A stretch of 9,927 nt of DNA, taken from NCBI GenBank assembly GCA_020201235.1, contig JAIVHD010000232.1:1-9927 (forward strand). Direction: 5' to 3'. The translations under genes and the position numbers were made by a program. Each line of letters begins with the position of its first letter. Position 1 is the stretch's first letter. The DNA comes from Lysobacteraceae bacterium. Its GTDB lineage: Bacteria > Pseudomonadota > Gammaproteobacteria > Xanthomonadales > Wenzhouxiangellaceae. Below are positions 1-7,043 of this stretch, one piece after another. The notes beneath the pieces were generated by a model, which saw only the letters and a list, made by a program, of their open reading frames with translations, made no database searches and was not told the DNA's origin.

Positions 1-134
1 CGCGTGGTCTGGGGCTTGTGCGTGACGATTGAGACGCGCTCGCCGACCATCCGGTTCATCAAGGTTGATTTACCGGCATTCGGTCGGCCGATCAAGGTGA
101 CAACACCGCTGCGCGGTTGATCTGCCTGATTCAT
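1..134 (-). CDS. era: GTPase Era, N-terminal fragment (cut by window edge)
   Basis: Era is an essential GTPase that binds the 3' end of 16S rRNA and helps assemble the 30S subunit at the inner face of the membrane. Only the first 44 codons are in the window; the gene runs off the left edge. The fragment begins [12 protein letters not shown] and contains the G1/P-loop GRPNAGKST (about residues 16-24), followed by the Era-type switch I sequence [10 protein letters not shown] (about 35-44). The GKPQTTR-like stretch distinguishes Era from other small GTPases such as Der. The ATG overlaps the TGA stop of rnc by 4 nt (ATGA), which implies translational coupling. rnc-era is a classic pair in Proteobacteria. 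The G2-G4 motifs and the KH domain cannot be seen. Confidence 0.95.
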   Translation of the reverse strand, partial: MNQADQPRSGVVTLIGRPNAGKSTLMNRMVGERVSIVTHKPQTT

Positions 135-844
135 GACCGCGATTGTCCGGCAATTTGATCGAGAGCGACGCGCGCTGCGGCCTGCTCGGCCTTGCGGCGC
201 GATCCAGCTGCGGCCTCCAGTGGCTGCTCCATCTGCGGTACACGGCAATGCACGGTAAAGCGCCGATTATGGTCCTGGCCATGCTCTTCGACGACTTCGT
301 AGACCGGCAATCCAAGGCCCCGGGACTGAAGCAGTTCCTGCAGGCGGGTTTTCGGATCCTTGAGCGCTTCGGCATCGGGAAGCTGCTGAAGTCGCGGCAG
401 CATCAATGTCGATACGACCTGATCGGCGGCCGCATAGCCGCCATCAAGGTAGACCGCGCCAATAATCGCTTCGAGTGCATCGGACAGGATCGAAGCTCTT
501 AGAAACCCGCCGCTTTTCAATTCTCCAGGCCCCAGGCGCACGGCATCTCCCAGCGATAGCTCGCGTGCGATTTCGGCCAGGGTCTGCTCCCGAACCAAGC
601 GCGCGCGCAGTCGCGACAGATCGCCTTCCGGCGCATCCGGACGATGACGGAACAGCAGATCGGCAACCACCAGATTCAATACCGCATCGCCAAGAAACTC
701 CAGCCGTTCGTTGTGCGGATTTCCGAGACTTCGGTGGGTGAGTGCCTGGCTCAGCAACTCCGGCCGGCGGAATTCAAACTCGATTCCGGCGAGACTTCGC
801 ATCAATGTACGCGTCTGGATCAAGGCCTTGTCGACGCGCGCCAT
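131..844 (-). CDS. rnc: Ribonuclease III
   Basis: This is a double-strand-specific endoribonuclease that cuts the rRNA precursor and structured mRNAs. It is 237 aa, close to the 226 aa of the E. coli enzyme. The RNase III signature [12 protein letters not shown] starts at residue 45 and carries the metal-binding acidic residues E49 and D53. The second acidic pair, D122 and E125, lies in [16 protein letters not shown]-terminal double-stranded RNA binding domain spans about residues 163-233 ([15 protein letters not shown], then [15 protein letters not shown]). The ATG at 844 is preceded by AGGAG at a short 4-nt spacing; an in-frame ATG at codon 15 has no ribosome binding site, so the longer form is preferred. 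It starts 30 nt after the DUF4845 gene and overlaps era by 4 nt. All catalytic residues are present. Confidence 0.97.
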   Translation of the reverse strand: MARVDKALIQTRTLMRSLAGIEFEFRRPELLSQALTHRSLGNPHNERLEFLGDAVLNLVVADLLFRHRPDAPEGDLSRLRARLVREQTLAEIARELSLGDAVRLGPGELKSGGFLRASILSDALEAIIGAVYLDGGYAAADQVVSTLMLPRLQQLPDAEALKDPKTRLQELLQSRGLGLPVYEVVEEHGQDHNRRFTVHCRVPQMEQPLEAAAGSRRKAEQAAARVALDQIAGQSRS

Positions 845-874
845 GACGCTCCTGTGGGGTGAAGCGCCGCGGCA

Positions 875-1234
875 TTATTCAATCGCTTGCACCCGACGAA
901 AAGAGACCACGGCATCGATGTTTGCGACCAAACCCTCGCGAACTTCGTACTCGGCAATGATTTGCAACGGGCGCCCGCGAACGATCTCGATATCACGCGC
1001 CCGGATGTGCGTGACGTAATTGGTCTGGAAGCGGCGCGATAAAAGATCGCGAATTCGTGCCTCTGACATATTCGCAACATCAGGCTCGTCGGCGATGCCC
1101 TTCAGCGACGAAATGACTGAATAATGGTTCAGGTAAATCGGAACCAGCTTCATGCCGATATAGACTACAAACACTGCGGCTGTCAGAAGAATCAAAAATC
1201 CGATCAGCGTCATGCCCCGTTGATTCGAACTCAT
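875..1234 (-). CDS. DUF4845 family small membrane protein
   Basis: This is a 119-aa protein of unknown function. It matches the conserved hypothetical found between lepB and rnc in many gammaproteobacteria (Pfam DUF4845, recognised from memory by its N-terminus and position). Residues 2-7 are a short polar, positively charged start (SSNQRG). One hydrophobic helix follows (about 8-27, MTLIGFLILLTAAVFVVYIG), then MKLVPIYLNHYSV and a roughly 85-residue soluble domain that is probably periplasmic. The N-terminus resembles a type IV prepilin leader (charged stretch, Gly, Met-Thr-Leu-Ile) but has Gly where pilins carry Glu at +5. The ATG at 1234 is chosen because AGGGAG lies 7 nt upstream; an in-frame GTG at 1252 overlaps that site and is less likely. 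rnc begins 30 nt downstream, so the two are probably cotranscribed. Confidence 0.85.
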   Translation of the reverse strand: MSSNQRGMTLIGFLILLTAAVFVVYIGMKLVPIYLNHYSVISSLKGIADEPDVANMSEARIRDLLSRRFQTNYVTHIRARDIEIVRGRPLQIIAEYEVREGLVANIDAVVSFRRVQAIE

Positions 1235-1489
1235 GCGTGTACTCCCTCTCACTGATCAATTGATCGCGTAGCGGCCCAGGGCCGGTATCGTGGTTTTTCC
1301 CTGCGCGACCTAGGCCGGAAAAGTCTCCCGCCGTGGTGGCGCTGGCTATCGAAAGCCTTTTTTAGCCCGGATTGTCGATCGCCCGGGTTCTGCGCGGCCG
1401 TCAGGTAAACGTGCTCCGATATCGCCGGAGCGACTCTATCCGGTTCACTCCAGCCAAGCGCCCCCCCGCTTGCTCCAGTGCTCTGGATA
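1235..1489. other. Spacer between lepB and the DUF4845 gene with small hairpins
   Basis: This gap of about 255 nt has no convincing gene. It holds three inverted repeats. CAAGCG/CGCTTG (1455-1460 and 1467-1472) encloses a run of C residues shortly after the lepB stop. GCTCCG/CGGAGC (1413-1418 and 1426-1431) has a 7-nt loop. CCCGG/CCGGG (1366-1370 and 1383-1387) lies beside a six-base A run on the minus strand. None is followed by a U-run in the direction of transcription, so none is a standard terminator. The DUF4845 ribosome binding site (AGGGAG) lies at the left end. I see no clear sigma-70 promoter, though one could be here. Confidence 0.5.
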
Positions 1490-2296
1490 TTATTGAATAC
1501 TATCACCAATCCGGGAAAAATCGATACAAAATCCGCGCGCGCAGTCCCAATGCATCCAGATGCGCAATGCACGGCCGACCAGATTGTGTTCTGGCACAAA
1601 ACCCCACGAGCGGCTGTCCAGCGAGCGATCGCGATTGTCGCCCATGGCAAAGTAATGTCCGTCCGGTACAACCCAGCTGCGCGAACCCGGCTCCAGGCGT
1701 CGCAGGTGAACCAGGATCGGATGGCGAACGTCGTCCAGAAGCTCTTCACGCAACTGCGGTCGCGCACCTGGCTGGTTTCGATTAATGCCTTCACCGATCC
1801 ACGGACCGATGACCTCCTGCGGTGCCGGCTCACCATTGATGTAAATCACTTTATCGCGGTAGGTGATGGTATCGCCAGGCAGGCCGATGACCCGCTTGAT
1901 CATGTTGACACCGGGCTGATCGACCGACCGAAACACGAAAACGTGTCCGCGCTCGGGGTGGCCGGTATCCAGGATCCTGGTATTGAGCACCGGCAGCCGC
2001 AGTCCATAGGCGAACTTGGACACGACGATAAAATCGCCGATCAGCAGCGTCGGCTGCATCGAGCCCGACGGAATCTTGAACGGCTCGAACAGGAAGGAGC
2101 GGAACACCAGCACAAGCAGCAGCAGCGGAAAAAACGAGCGGGCATACTCGACTGGCGCTGAAGGCTGGTCGCTCGAAGCCTTGCCGGCGGCCAGGCGCTC
2201 GGCCCGACGCTTGCGCAGCCACAGCCGGTCAAGCAGCCAGATAATGCCGCAGAGCAGCGTCAGCAGTGTAATGATCAGCGCAAAATCGAGTTCCAT
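1490..2296 (-). CDS. lepB: Signal peptidase I
   Basis: This inner-membrane serine/lysine protease removes signal peptides from exported proteins. It is 268 aa. Two N-terminal membrane segments are visible (about 4-22, and 54-70 just before the active site), joined by a basic cytoplasmic loop. Box B, FKIPSGSMQPTL, carries the catalytic Ser79. Box D, NMIKRVIGLPGD, carries the general base Lys134. Box E, GDNRDRSLDSRSWGFVP, is in the C-terminal third. All residues needed for activity are present. The protein is shorter than the 324-aa E. coli enzyme, as is common outside enterics. The ATG at 2296 has only a distant AAGGA about 13 nt upstream, so its ribosome binding site is weak. It starts 84 nt after lepA, as in Pseudomonas. 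Confidence 0.97.
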   Translation of the reverse strand: MELDFALIITLLTLLCGIIWLLDRLWLRKRRAERLAAGKASSDQPSAPVEYARSFFPLLLLVLVFRSFLFEPFKIPSGSMQPTLLIGDFIVVSKFAYGLRLPVLNTRILDTGHPERGHVFVFRSVDQPGVNMIKRVIGLPGDTITYRDKVIYINGEPAPQEVIGPWIGEGINRNQPGARPQLREELLDDVRHPILVHLRRLEPGSRSWVVPDGHYFAMGDNRDRSLDSRSWGFVPEHNLVGRALRIWMHWDCARGFCIDFSRIGDSIQ

Positions 2297-2380
2297 GACA
2301 GTTTATAAATCCTTGTTAATTGTGCGTGTACGCAAACCATATCGACGACACACCAAACGCGGTGCGCTCGCGCTTGATGG

Positions 2381-4177
2381 TCAACGATCCGTTTTGAGCA
2401 CCGCCAGAAACGCTTCTTGCGGAATCTCGACGTTTCCGATATTTTTCATGCGCCGCTTGCCGGCTTTCTGCTTTTCAAGCAGTTTGCGCTTGCGCGACAC
2501 ATCGCCGCCGTAGCATTTGGCAGTCACGTTCTTGCGATAGGCCTTGACCGTGGCGCGTGCGATGACGCTCGAACCGATGGTCGCCTGAATGGCGATATCG
2601 AACATCTGGCGCGGCAGCAATTCACGCATGCGCTCGGCGAGTTCACGCCCGAGGCGCTGAGACTGGTCGCGGTGCACGATGGAACTCAAAGCGTCTACGC
2701 GCTCGCCGTTGATCAGCAGGTCGAGTCGCACAAATGGCCCGGCCTGGTGGCGCTCGAAGGCGTATTCGAACGACGCGAATCCGCGGCTGCACGACTTCAG
2801 GCGGTCGAAAAAATCGACTACGACCTCGGCCAGCGGCAACTCGTAGCTCAGTTGAACCTGGCCGCCCAGAAAGCGCATGTCGATCTGGGCACCGCGCTTT
2901 TCCTCACACAAGCCGATCACGGCTCCGAGATACTCCTGCGGCACCAGAATACTGGCTCGAATGATCGGCTCGCGAACCTCACTAATCTTGTTAACCGGCG
3001 GCAATTCTGCCGGATTGTCAAGCTCGATTACCGTGCCGTCATCCAGAGCCACGTGGTAGACCACGGTCGGCGCCGTGATGATCAAATCGAGGTTGTATTC
3101 CCGCTCCAGACGCTCCTGCACGATTTCCATGTGCAGCATGCCGAGAAAACCGCAGCGAAAGCCAAACCCCAGCGCCATGGATGTTTCCGGCTCGAACTGC
3201 AGTGCCGAATCATTGAGCTGGAGTTTATCCAGCGCCTCGCGAAGATCCGGATAGTCCGATGAATCGATCGGGAAGATGCCGGCGAAGACACGCGGCTGCA
3301 ACGGCTTGAACCCCGGCAGCGGTTTTTCGGCCGGGTCGCGGGAGGTCGTCAGTGTATCGCCCACCGGGGCGCCATGAATTTCCTTGATCCCGGCCGCGAC
3401 AAACCCGACCTGCCCGCAGTCCAGCGTCGAGGTAATGGTACGGTGCGGTGTAAAGATTCCAATCTGGTCGGCGTCGTGTTCTTCGCCAGTCGACATGACC
3501 CTGATCCGCTGACCCTTGCGCAACTGGCCCTGTTTGATCCGGACCAGTGAATTGACTCCGAGATAATTATCAAACCACGAATCGATTATCAGCGCCTTCA
3601 ACGGGCCTTCGCGAATCTCGGGTGGCGGAATGCGCTTGACCAGCGCATCCAGCACTTCGGCGATGCCCTCGCCGGTCTTGGCGCTGACCAGAATGGCATC
3701 ACTGGCATCAATGCCGATAATGTCCTCGATCTGGGCTTTGACCCGCTCCGGGTCGGCCGACGGAAGATCGATTTTGTTGATGATCGGAATCACTTCCAGT
3801 CCCTGCTCGACCGCGGTATAGCAGTTGGCAACACTTTGCGCCTCAACGCCCTGAGCCGCATCAACCACCAGCAAGGCACCTTCGCAGGCCGCCAGCGATC
3901 GCGATACTTCGTAGGAAAAATCGACGTGGCCCGGCGTATCGATGAAATTCAGTTGGTAGGTCTGACCGTCTCCGGCAGTGTAGTTGAGAGTAACGCTCTG
4001 GGCTTTGATGGTAATGCCGCGCTCGCGCTCCAGGTCCATGGAATCGAGCACCTGAGAGGCCATTTCGCGCTCACTCAAGCCGCCGCAGACCTGGATAAAT
4101 CGGTCGGCCAGCGTCGACTTTCCGTGATCGACATGGGCGATGATCGAAAAGTTTCGAATTCGCGATACGTCAATCAC
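2381..4177 (-). CDS. lepA: Elongation factor 4 (LepA), ribosomal GTPase
   Basis: LepA/EF4 is a translational GTPase that acts on stalled or mis-translocated ribosomes and has a role in 30S biogenesis. It is 598 aa, almost the same as E. coli (599). The GTPase motifs are G1 AHVDHGKST (about 14-22), G3 DTPGH (80-84) and G4 NKID (134-137). The LepA-specific C-terminal domain with its basic end ([20 protein letters not shown]) is intact and separates it from EF-G and BipA. The start is a GTG at 4177: AGGAG lies 7 nt upstream, and [20 protein letters not shown] aligns with the family's N-terminus. A terminator lies between mucD and lepA, so lepA probably starts a second transcription unit with lepB. 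No truncation or frameshift is seen. Confidence 0.98.
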   Translation of the reverse strand: MIDVSRIRNFSIIAHVDHGKSTLADRFIQVCGGLSEREMASQVLDSMDLERERGITIKAQSVTLNYTAGDGQTYQLNFIDTPGHVDFSYEVSRSLAACEGALLVVDAAQGVEAQSVANCYTAVEQGLEVIPIINKIDLPSADPERVKAQIEDIIGIDASDAILVSAKTGEGIAEVLDALVKRIPPPEIREGPLKALIIDSWFDNYLGVNSLVRIKQGQLRKGQRIRVMSTGEEHDADQIGIFTPHRTITSTLDCGQVGFVAAGIKEIHGAPVGDTLTTSRDPAEKPLPGFKPLQPRVFAGIFPIDSSDYPDLREALDKLQLNDSALQFEPETSMALGFGFRCGFLGMLHMEIVQERLEREYNLDLIITAPTVVYHVALDDGTVIELDNPAELPPVNKISEVREPIIRASILVPQEYLGAVIGLCEEKRGAQIDMRFLGGQVQLSYELPLAEVVVDFFDRLKSCSRGFASFEYAFERHQAGPFVRLDLLINGERVDALSSIVHRDQSQRLGRELAERMRELLPRQMFDIAIQATIGSSVIARATVKAYRKNVTAKCYGGDVSRKRKLLEKQKAGKRRMKNIGNVEIPQEAFLAVLKTDR

Positions 4178-4566
4178 CGACGCTCTCCTGCCTTGCGGCT
4201 GCCACGATCGCCTTGTCCTTTGCGTTGATTGATACCGTCATTGAAATCCACCCGCTCCACGGGATAAACGCCGCCGGTGCCGCAGCGTTCCGGCTTCGGT
4301 GCCGCGTGTCGCCGACCGACTGCCACGAAACAGGGCACCATGAAAAGCCCCCTGGCGTCAAGCCGCCTTATTTGACATTGTACCGTCGCGCGGGCTCGCC
4401 AGAGCCTGCCCCAAACTTAATCCGGGCTCCCGTCCCCGGGACATTTTCCGACCGAGCGAGACGCTCCAGACGCGGGGCCTGGCGACTCCCCAGTAGGCAG
4501 CGTGGTAAATAAGGAGAACTCAGGGCTTATATCAGACGCTGCTGGCTGCACCATGAATGATCCGAT
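4178..4566. other. lepA upstream region (no clear gene)
   Basis: This stretch of about 390 nt lies between the mucD terminator and lepA and should contain the lepA promoter. On the minus strand a good -10-like hexamer, TACAAT (4377-4382), is visible, but no acceptable -35 lies 16-18 nt upstream, so I do not call a promoter. A GGCTC/GAGCC hairpin with a 4-nt loop lies at 4393-4406. A 23-codon minus-strand ORF (ATG at 4241, ending at 4170) overlaps the lepA start codon by 8 nt; it could be a leader peptide or chance. Longer ORFs on either strand here have no recognisable protein features. Confidence 0.45.
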
Positions 4567-4601
4567 AAAAAAAGCCACCACCGGTTTCCGCCGGTGGCGG
4601 C
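4567..4601 (-). terminator. Strong intrinsic terminator of the rpoE-mucD unit
   Basis: Read on the minus strand, an 11-bp stem (GCCGCCACCGG pairing with CCGGTGGTGGC, with one G-U pair) closes a 6-nt loop, CGGAAA, and is followed directly by seven T residues. It begins about 60 nt after the mucD stop codon. This is a textbook Rho-independent terminator, and it separates the sigma-E operon from lepA. Confidence 0.93.
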
Positions 4602-4623
4602 GGCTGTGCGTAGTATAGCCGAA

Positions 4624-4643
4624 GGTCGGGTAACTGCCCGACC
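4624..4643 (-). repeat. Perfect hairpin directly after mucD
   Basis: GGTCGGG and CCCGACC form a perfect 7-bp stem with a 6-nt loop (taactg) 16 nt after the mucD stop codon. No T-run follows, so it is not a terminator by itself. It could protect the mRNA 3' end or slow polymerase ahead of the real terminator at 4567-4601. Confidence 0.6.
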
Positions 4644-4659
4644 GGCAAGCGCTTGGCTG

Positions 4660-6093
4660 TTATTCGGCGGTCTTGGGCGTATAGGCCACGAATTGGCTTG
4701 TTCCATTGCGCCAGATCAGCAACGCAACCGAGCGGCCCGCCTCGACATCAGCCACGATGCGCTCGAAATCCTTGAGGCTCTCGACTTTTTGATTGTTGAT
4801 CATGTGAATCACGTCACCGCGGCGGATTCCGGCACGATAGGCGCTGTCGCTATCGACCCCGCTGACCACAACGCCACCCGTGATCGACTCCAGGCGACGA
4901 CGCTGGTCTTCGGTCAATTCCTCTACCGACAGCCCGAGAAGGTTGCTGGGCTCGGCACCGGGCGCTGATTGACGGTCTTCACTGAGCGCTTGCTCGTCGC
5001 GTTCGTCCAGGGTAACCTCGATTTCACGGGTCTCGCCCCAGCGCGAAACCAACAAGTTCGCACTTTCTCCCGGCCGGACCGAACCGACCAGCGGCGGCAA
5101 ATCGGAGAACACTTCGATCTCACGGCCGTTGACTTCGAGAATCACATCACCGACTTCGACGCCGGCGCGCTCAGCCGCACTGCCCGGCTCGACCCGGTTG
5201 ACCAGCGCACCGACCGGGCGATCCAGACCCAGCGCATCAGCCCGTTCCCGGTTCACGCCCTGGATACCAACCCCGAGGTAACCGCGCGACACGCGTCCGA
5301 ATTCAAGCAACTGCTCGATCGTGCGGGCAGCGGTTTCGATCGGGATGGAGAACGACAACCCGATGTTACCGCCGCTGGAACTCAGAATCCATGAATTGAT
5401 CCCAACCACCTGGCCTTCGCGATTGATCAGCGGACCTCCAGAGTTGCCCCGATTGATCGCAACATCAGACTGGATAAACGGCACGTATTGTTGCTGGCCC
5501 TGGGTGCGTCCCTTGGCACTGACGATCCCGGCGGTCACGCTTTGCTCGAACTGGAACGGCGATCCGATCGCGATCACCCATTCACCCGGTCTCAAACTAG
5601 CCGAATCGCCATACTCCAGCGTCGGCAGGTTCTCGGCCTCGATTCGCAGTACGGCAACATCAGTCTCCGGATCCGAACCGACCAGTTCGGCCACAAACTC
5701 GCGTCGGTCGGCCAGCCGCACGATGATTTCGTCGGCCTCGTCTATGACGTGATGATTGGTGATGATCAGTCCGTCAGCATCGACGATAAAACCCGATCCA
5801 CCGCCGCGCTGATCCGGACGACCGCGCTGGCGGCCATCACCGAACGGCTCGAAAAAGCGCCGAAACAGTTCCGGCATGTCCTCGGGCATCTGGCCTTGCT
5901 GCACATCCGGCTGGGCTCGCTCGCCAAAGCGGGTGGTCTCGATATTGACGACTGCCGGCGCGCTGCTGTCGACAATATCGACAAAATCGTCCGGGGCCGC
6001 CAAGGCGATATTGACAGCCGACAAACCAACAGTGAGGACCAGCGTTACAAAAGCCCTGGCGATGAATCGATTGTTCATTGGATCAACTCGCAT
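4660..6093 (-). CDS. mucD: DegP/DegQ-type periplasmic serine endoprotease MucD
   Basis: This is an HtrA-family protease and chaperone that degrades misfolded envelope proteins; in Pseudomonas, MucD restrains the sigma-E (AlgU) response. It is 477 aa. A Sec signal peptide (about 1-33, basic start, hydrophobic core, ending NIALAA) comes first. The trypsin-like domain has the full catalytic triad: H115 in TNHHVID, D145 in DPETDVAVL and S218 in NRGNSGGPL. A Gln/Gly-rich LA-loop-like stretch (about 60-97) precedes the protease core. Two PDZ domains follow (about 270-362, starting RGYLGVGIQ, and about 384-475). The ATG at 6093 is chosen because AAAAGG lies 7 nt upstream and the signal peptide starts there; upstream in-frame codons have no such support. 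It follows rseC by 98 nt and is the last gene before the terminator. Confidence 0.96.
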   Translation of the reverse strand: MRVDPMNNRFIARAFVTLVLTVGLSAVNIALAAPDDFVDIVDSSAPAVVNIETTRFGERAQPDVQQGQMPEDMPELFRRFFEPFGDGRQRGRPDQRGGGSGFIVDADGLIITNHHVIDEADEIIVRLADRREFVAELVGSDPETDVAVLRIEAENLPTLEYGDSASLRPGEWVIAIGSPFQFEQSVTAGIVSAKGRTQGQQQYVPFIQSDVAINRGNSGGPLINREGQVVGINSWILSSSGGNIGLSFSIPIETAARTIEQLLEFGRVSRGYLGVGIQGVNRERADALGLDRPVGALVNRVEPGSAAERAGVEVGDVILEVNGREIEVFSDLPPLVGSVRPGESANLLVSRWGETREIEVTLDERDEQALSEDRQSAPGAEPSNLLGLSVEELTEDQRRRLESITGGVVVSGVDSDSAYRAGIRRGDVIHMINNQKVESLKDFERIVADVEAGRSVALLIWRNGTSQFVAYTPKTAE

Positions 6094-6191
6094 TGAAATA
6101 CCTTTTAGTGGTGTCTGATTCAAATAACGCACTGGGCGCGAACGGTTTACCGCGACCCGTTGGGCGGGAGGGAATTCCGGCCCGTGCAAAT

Positions 6192-6746
6192 TCAGCGGGT
6201 CCGATCGCTTGGATCAGGATCTGGACACGCCGGGTCGCATGGGTTTCGGAGCCTGCTCCACCCGCAACCGTTGAGATGATTGCCAATGGCCCATGATTCA
6301 AGGCCTTTGGCCCGCACTTTAATGCGAGCAAGACCACCGCGCACTTGACGTCGCGAACCCAATAGCCACACCAGCCCGGCCAACCCCACGCCGGCCAGAA
6401 GACCGACGCTGTCATGGCCCGGCCATCGCAGATGGGCCGCGCCCGCACCGGCAATAAAGGCCAGAACCGGTAACAGATACAGGACGGCGGCAACTCGCAA
6501 CAGTGTGCGCGCGTCGATGCCGGCTTGCACCGACTGGCCGCTGCGAAATTGCGTTGATAGAGTCAACGGCAATATCTGTCGTCGCGCACCGAAAAGTCGG
6601 CTGAAAAGGCCGGCGCCACATCCCTTGCCGGCCAGGCAGCGGGCGCAGTTCCCGGCTTCGGGGAATTCCAGCCAGCTCTTGCCCACGCAATCGCGCCTGA
6701 CAACGGCTTGCTGCCAGATCAAATCACGCTCGTGTGGCGATTGCAT
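6192..6746 (-). CDS. rseC: RseC/MucC family regulator of the sigma-E pathway
   Basis: RseC is an inner-membrane protein linked to modulation of sigma-E in E. coli and Pseudomonas and to electron-transfer complexes such as Rnf in other bacteria. It is 184 aa from this start (E. coli 159). The N-terminal cytoplasmic part holds the family's cysteine cluster, C20, C34, C37 and C43 (CVGKSWLEFPEAGNCARCLA, then KGCG). Two membrane helices follow (about 82-100 and 111-130). A basic region is next, then a C-terminal tail rich in Cys, Pro and Asp. The ATG at 6746 is chosen because ERDLIWQQAVV then aligns with the usual RseC start. The frame stays open to 7037, but that extension runs through a repeat element. 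The ribosome binding site is weak (GGA). It lies between rseB and mucD, as in Pseudomonas. Confidence 0.85.
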   Translation of the reverse strand: MQSPHERDLIWQQAVVRRDCVGKSWLEFPEAGNCARCLAGKGCGAGLFSRLFGARRQILPLTLSTQFRSGQSVQAGIDARTLLRVAAVLYLLPVLAFIAGAGAAHLRWPGHDSVGLLAGVGLAGLVWLLGSRRQVRGGLARIKVRAKGLESWAIGNHLNGCGWSRLRNPCDPACPDPDPSDRTR

Positions 6747-6772
6747 CGAGTCCGGAAATTCCGCGCCAGTCA

Positions 6773-6991
6773 TGCCCGGGTCCCGGCGGCTTGACCCCGT
6801 TTTATTCACCACCCCTGCGTTGCGCGGTGCAGCCAGGTGCCGCGGCTGGGGCGTTTCGCCACCGAACGTACCGGAAGCGGACTCGCACGACTGTTGGATG
6901 TGAGGATGCATAACCGAGCGCCACGCCGCAGAGGCGCAGCGTGGCGCTGTCGTAACAGAAGGGGTGGTGAATACGCCCGGTTGACCGGGCA
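6773..6991. mobile_element. MITE-like or REP-like palindromic element in the rseB-rseC gap
   Basis: The ends carry near-matching inverted sequences TGCCCGGGTC (left) and GACCGGGCA (right). Inside them lies a perfect 14-bp inverted repeat, TATTCACCACCCCT at 6803-6816 and AGGGGTGGTGAATA at 6960-6973. The right end also forms its own small hairpin (GCCCGGT/ACCGGGC, 6975-6990), and the left end has GGGTC/GACCC (6778-6782 and 6793-6797). No transposase is encoded and no target duplication is visible. This layout suggests a non-autonomous element, but the boundaries are approximate and a second copy would be needed to prove it. Confidence 0.5.
6917..6948. repeat. Perfect 10-bp hairpin inside the rseB-rseC element
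   Basis: AGCGCCACGC (6917-6926) and GCGTGGCGCT (6939-6948) are perfect inverted repeats around a 12-nt loop. No T-run follows on either strand, so it is not a standard terminator. In the rseB-rseC transcript it would form a stable stem that could lower read-through or stabilise the upstream mRNA. Confidence 0.75.
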
Positions 6992-7043
6992 CGGCTACCA
7001 TTCGCGTGACAAATCGGCGATCAGTTGAAAAAAGCATAGCGCT

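Noticed and set aside
1254..1265. Perfect 12-bp palindrome GATCAATTGATC upstream of the DUF4845 gene
   Set aside because: One or two such palindromes are expected by chance in 10 kb; no second copy or nearby regulator supports an operator.
1249..1836. Minus-strand open frame overlapping the lepB 3' end
   Set aside because: It is out of frame with lepB, has low-complexity composition and no recognisable domain; lepB explains the sequence.
2417..3262. Long plus-strand open frame opposite lepA (and others opposite lepB, mucD and rseB)
   Set aside because: These are antisense shadows of well-conserved genes in GC-rich DNA, with no protein-family features or ribosome binding sites.
4372..4400. 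TTGACA on the plus strand as a promoter
   Set aside because: No -10 lies 16-18 nt downstream and there is no plus-strand gene for it to serve.
6130..6180. Possible sigma-E promoter (GGAATTC then GGTCG) upstream of mucD
   Set aside because: Both boxes deviate from GAACTT and TCTRA at important positions and the spacing is off, so it is no better than chance.
6094..6189. In-frame upstream extension of mucD to 6189
   Set aside because: The extension has no ribosome binding site or family likeness, while the ATG at 6093 has AAAAGG at good spacing and begins a clean signal peptide.
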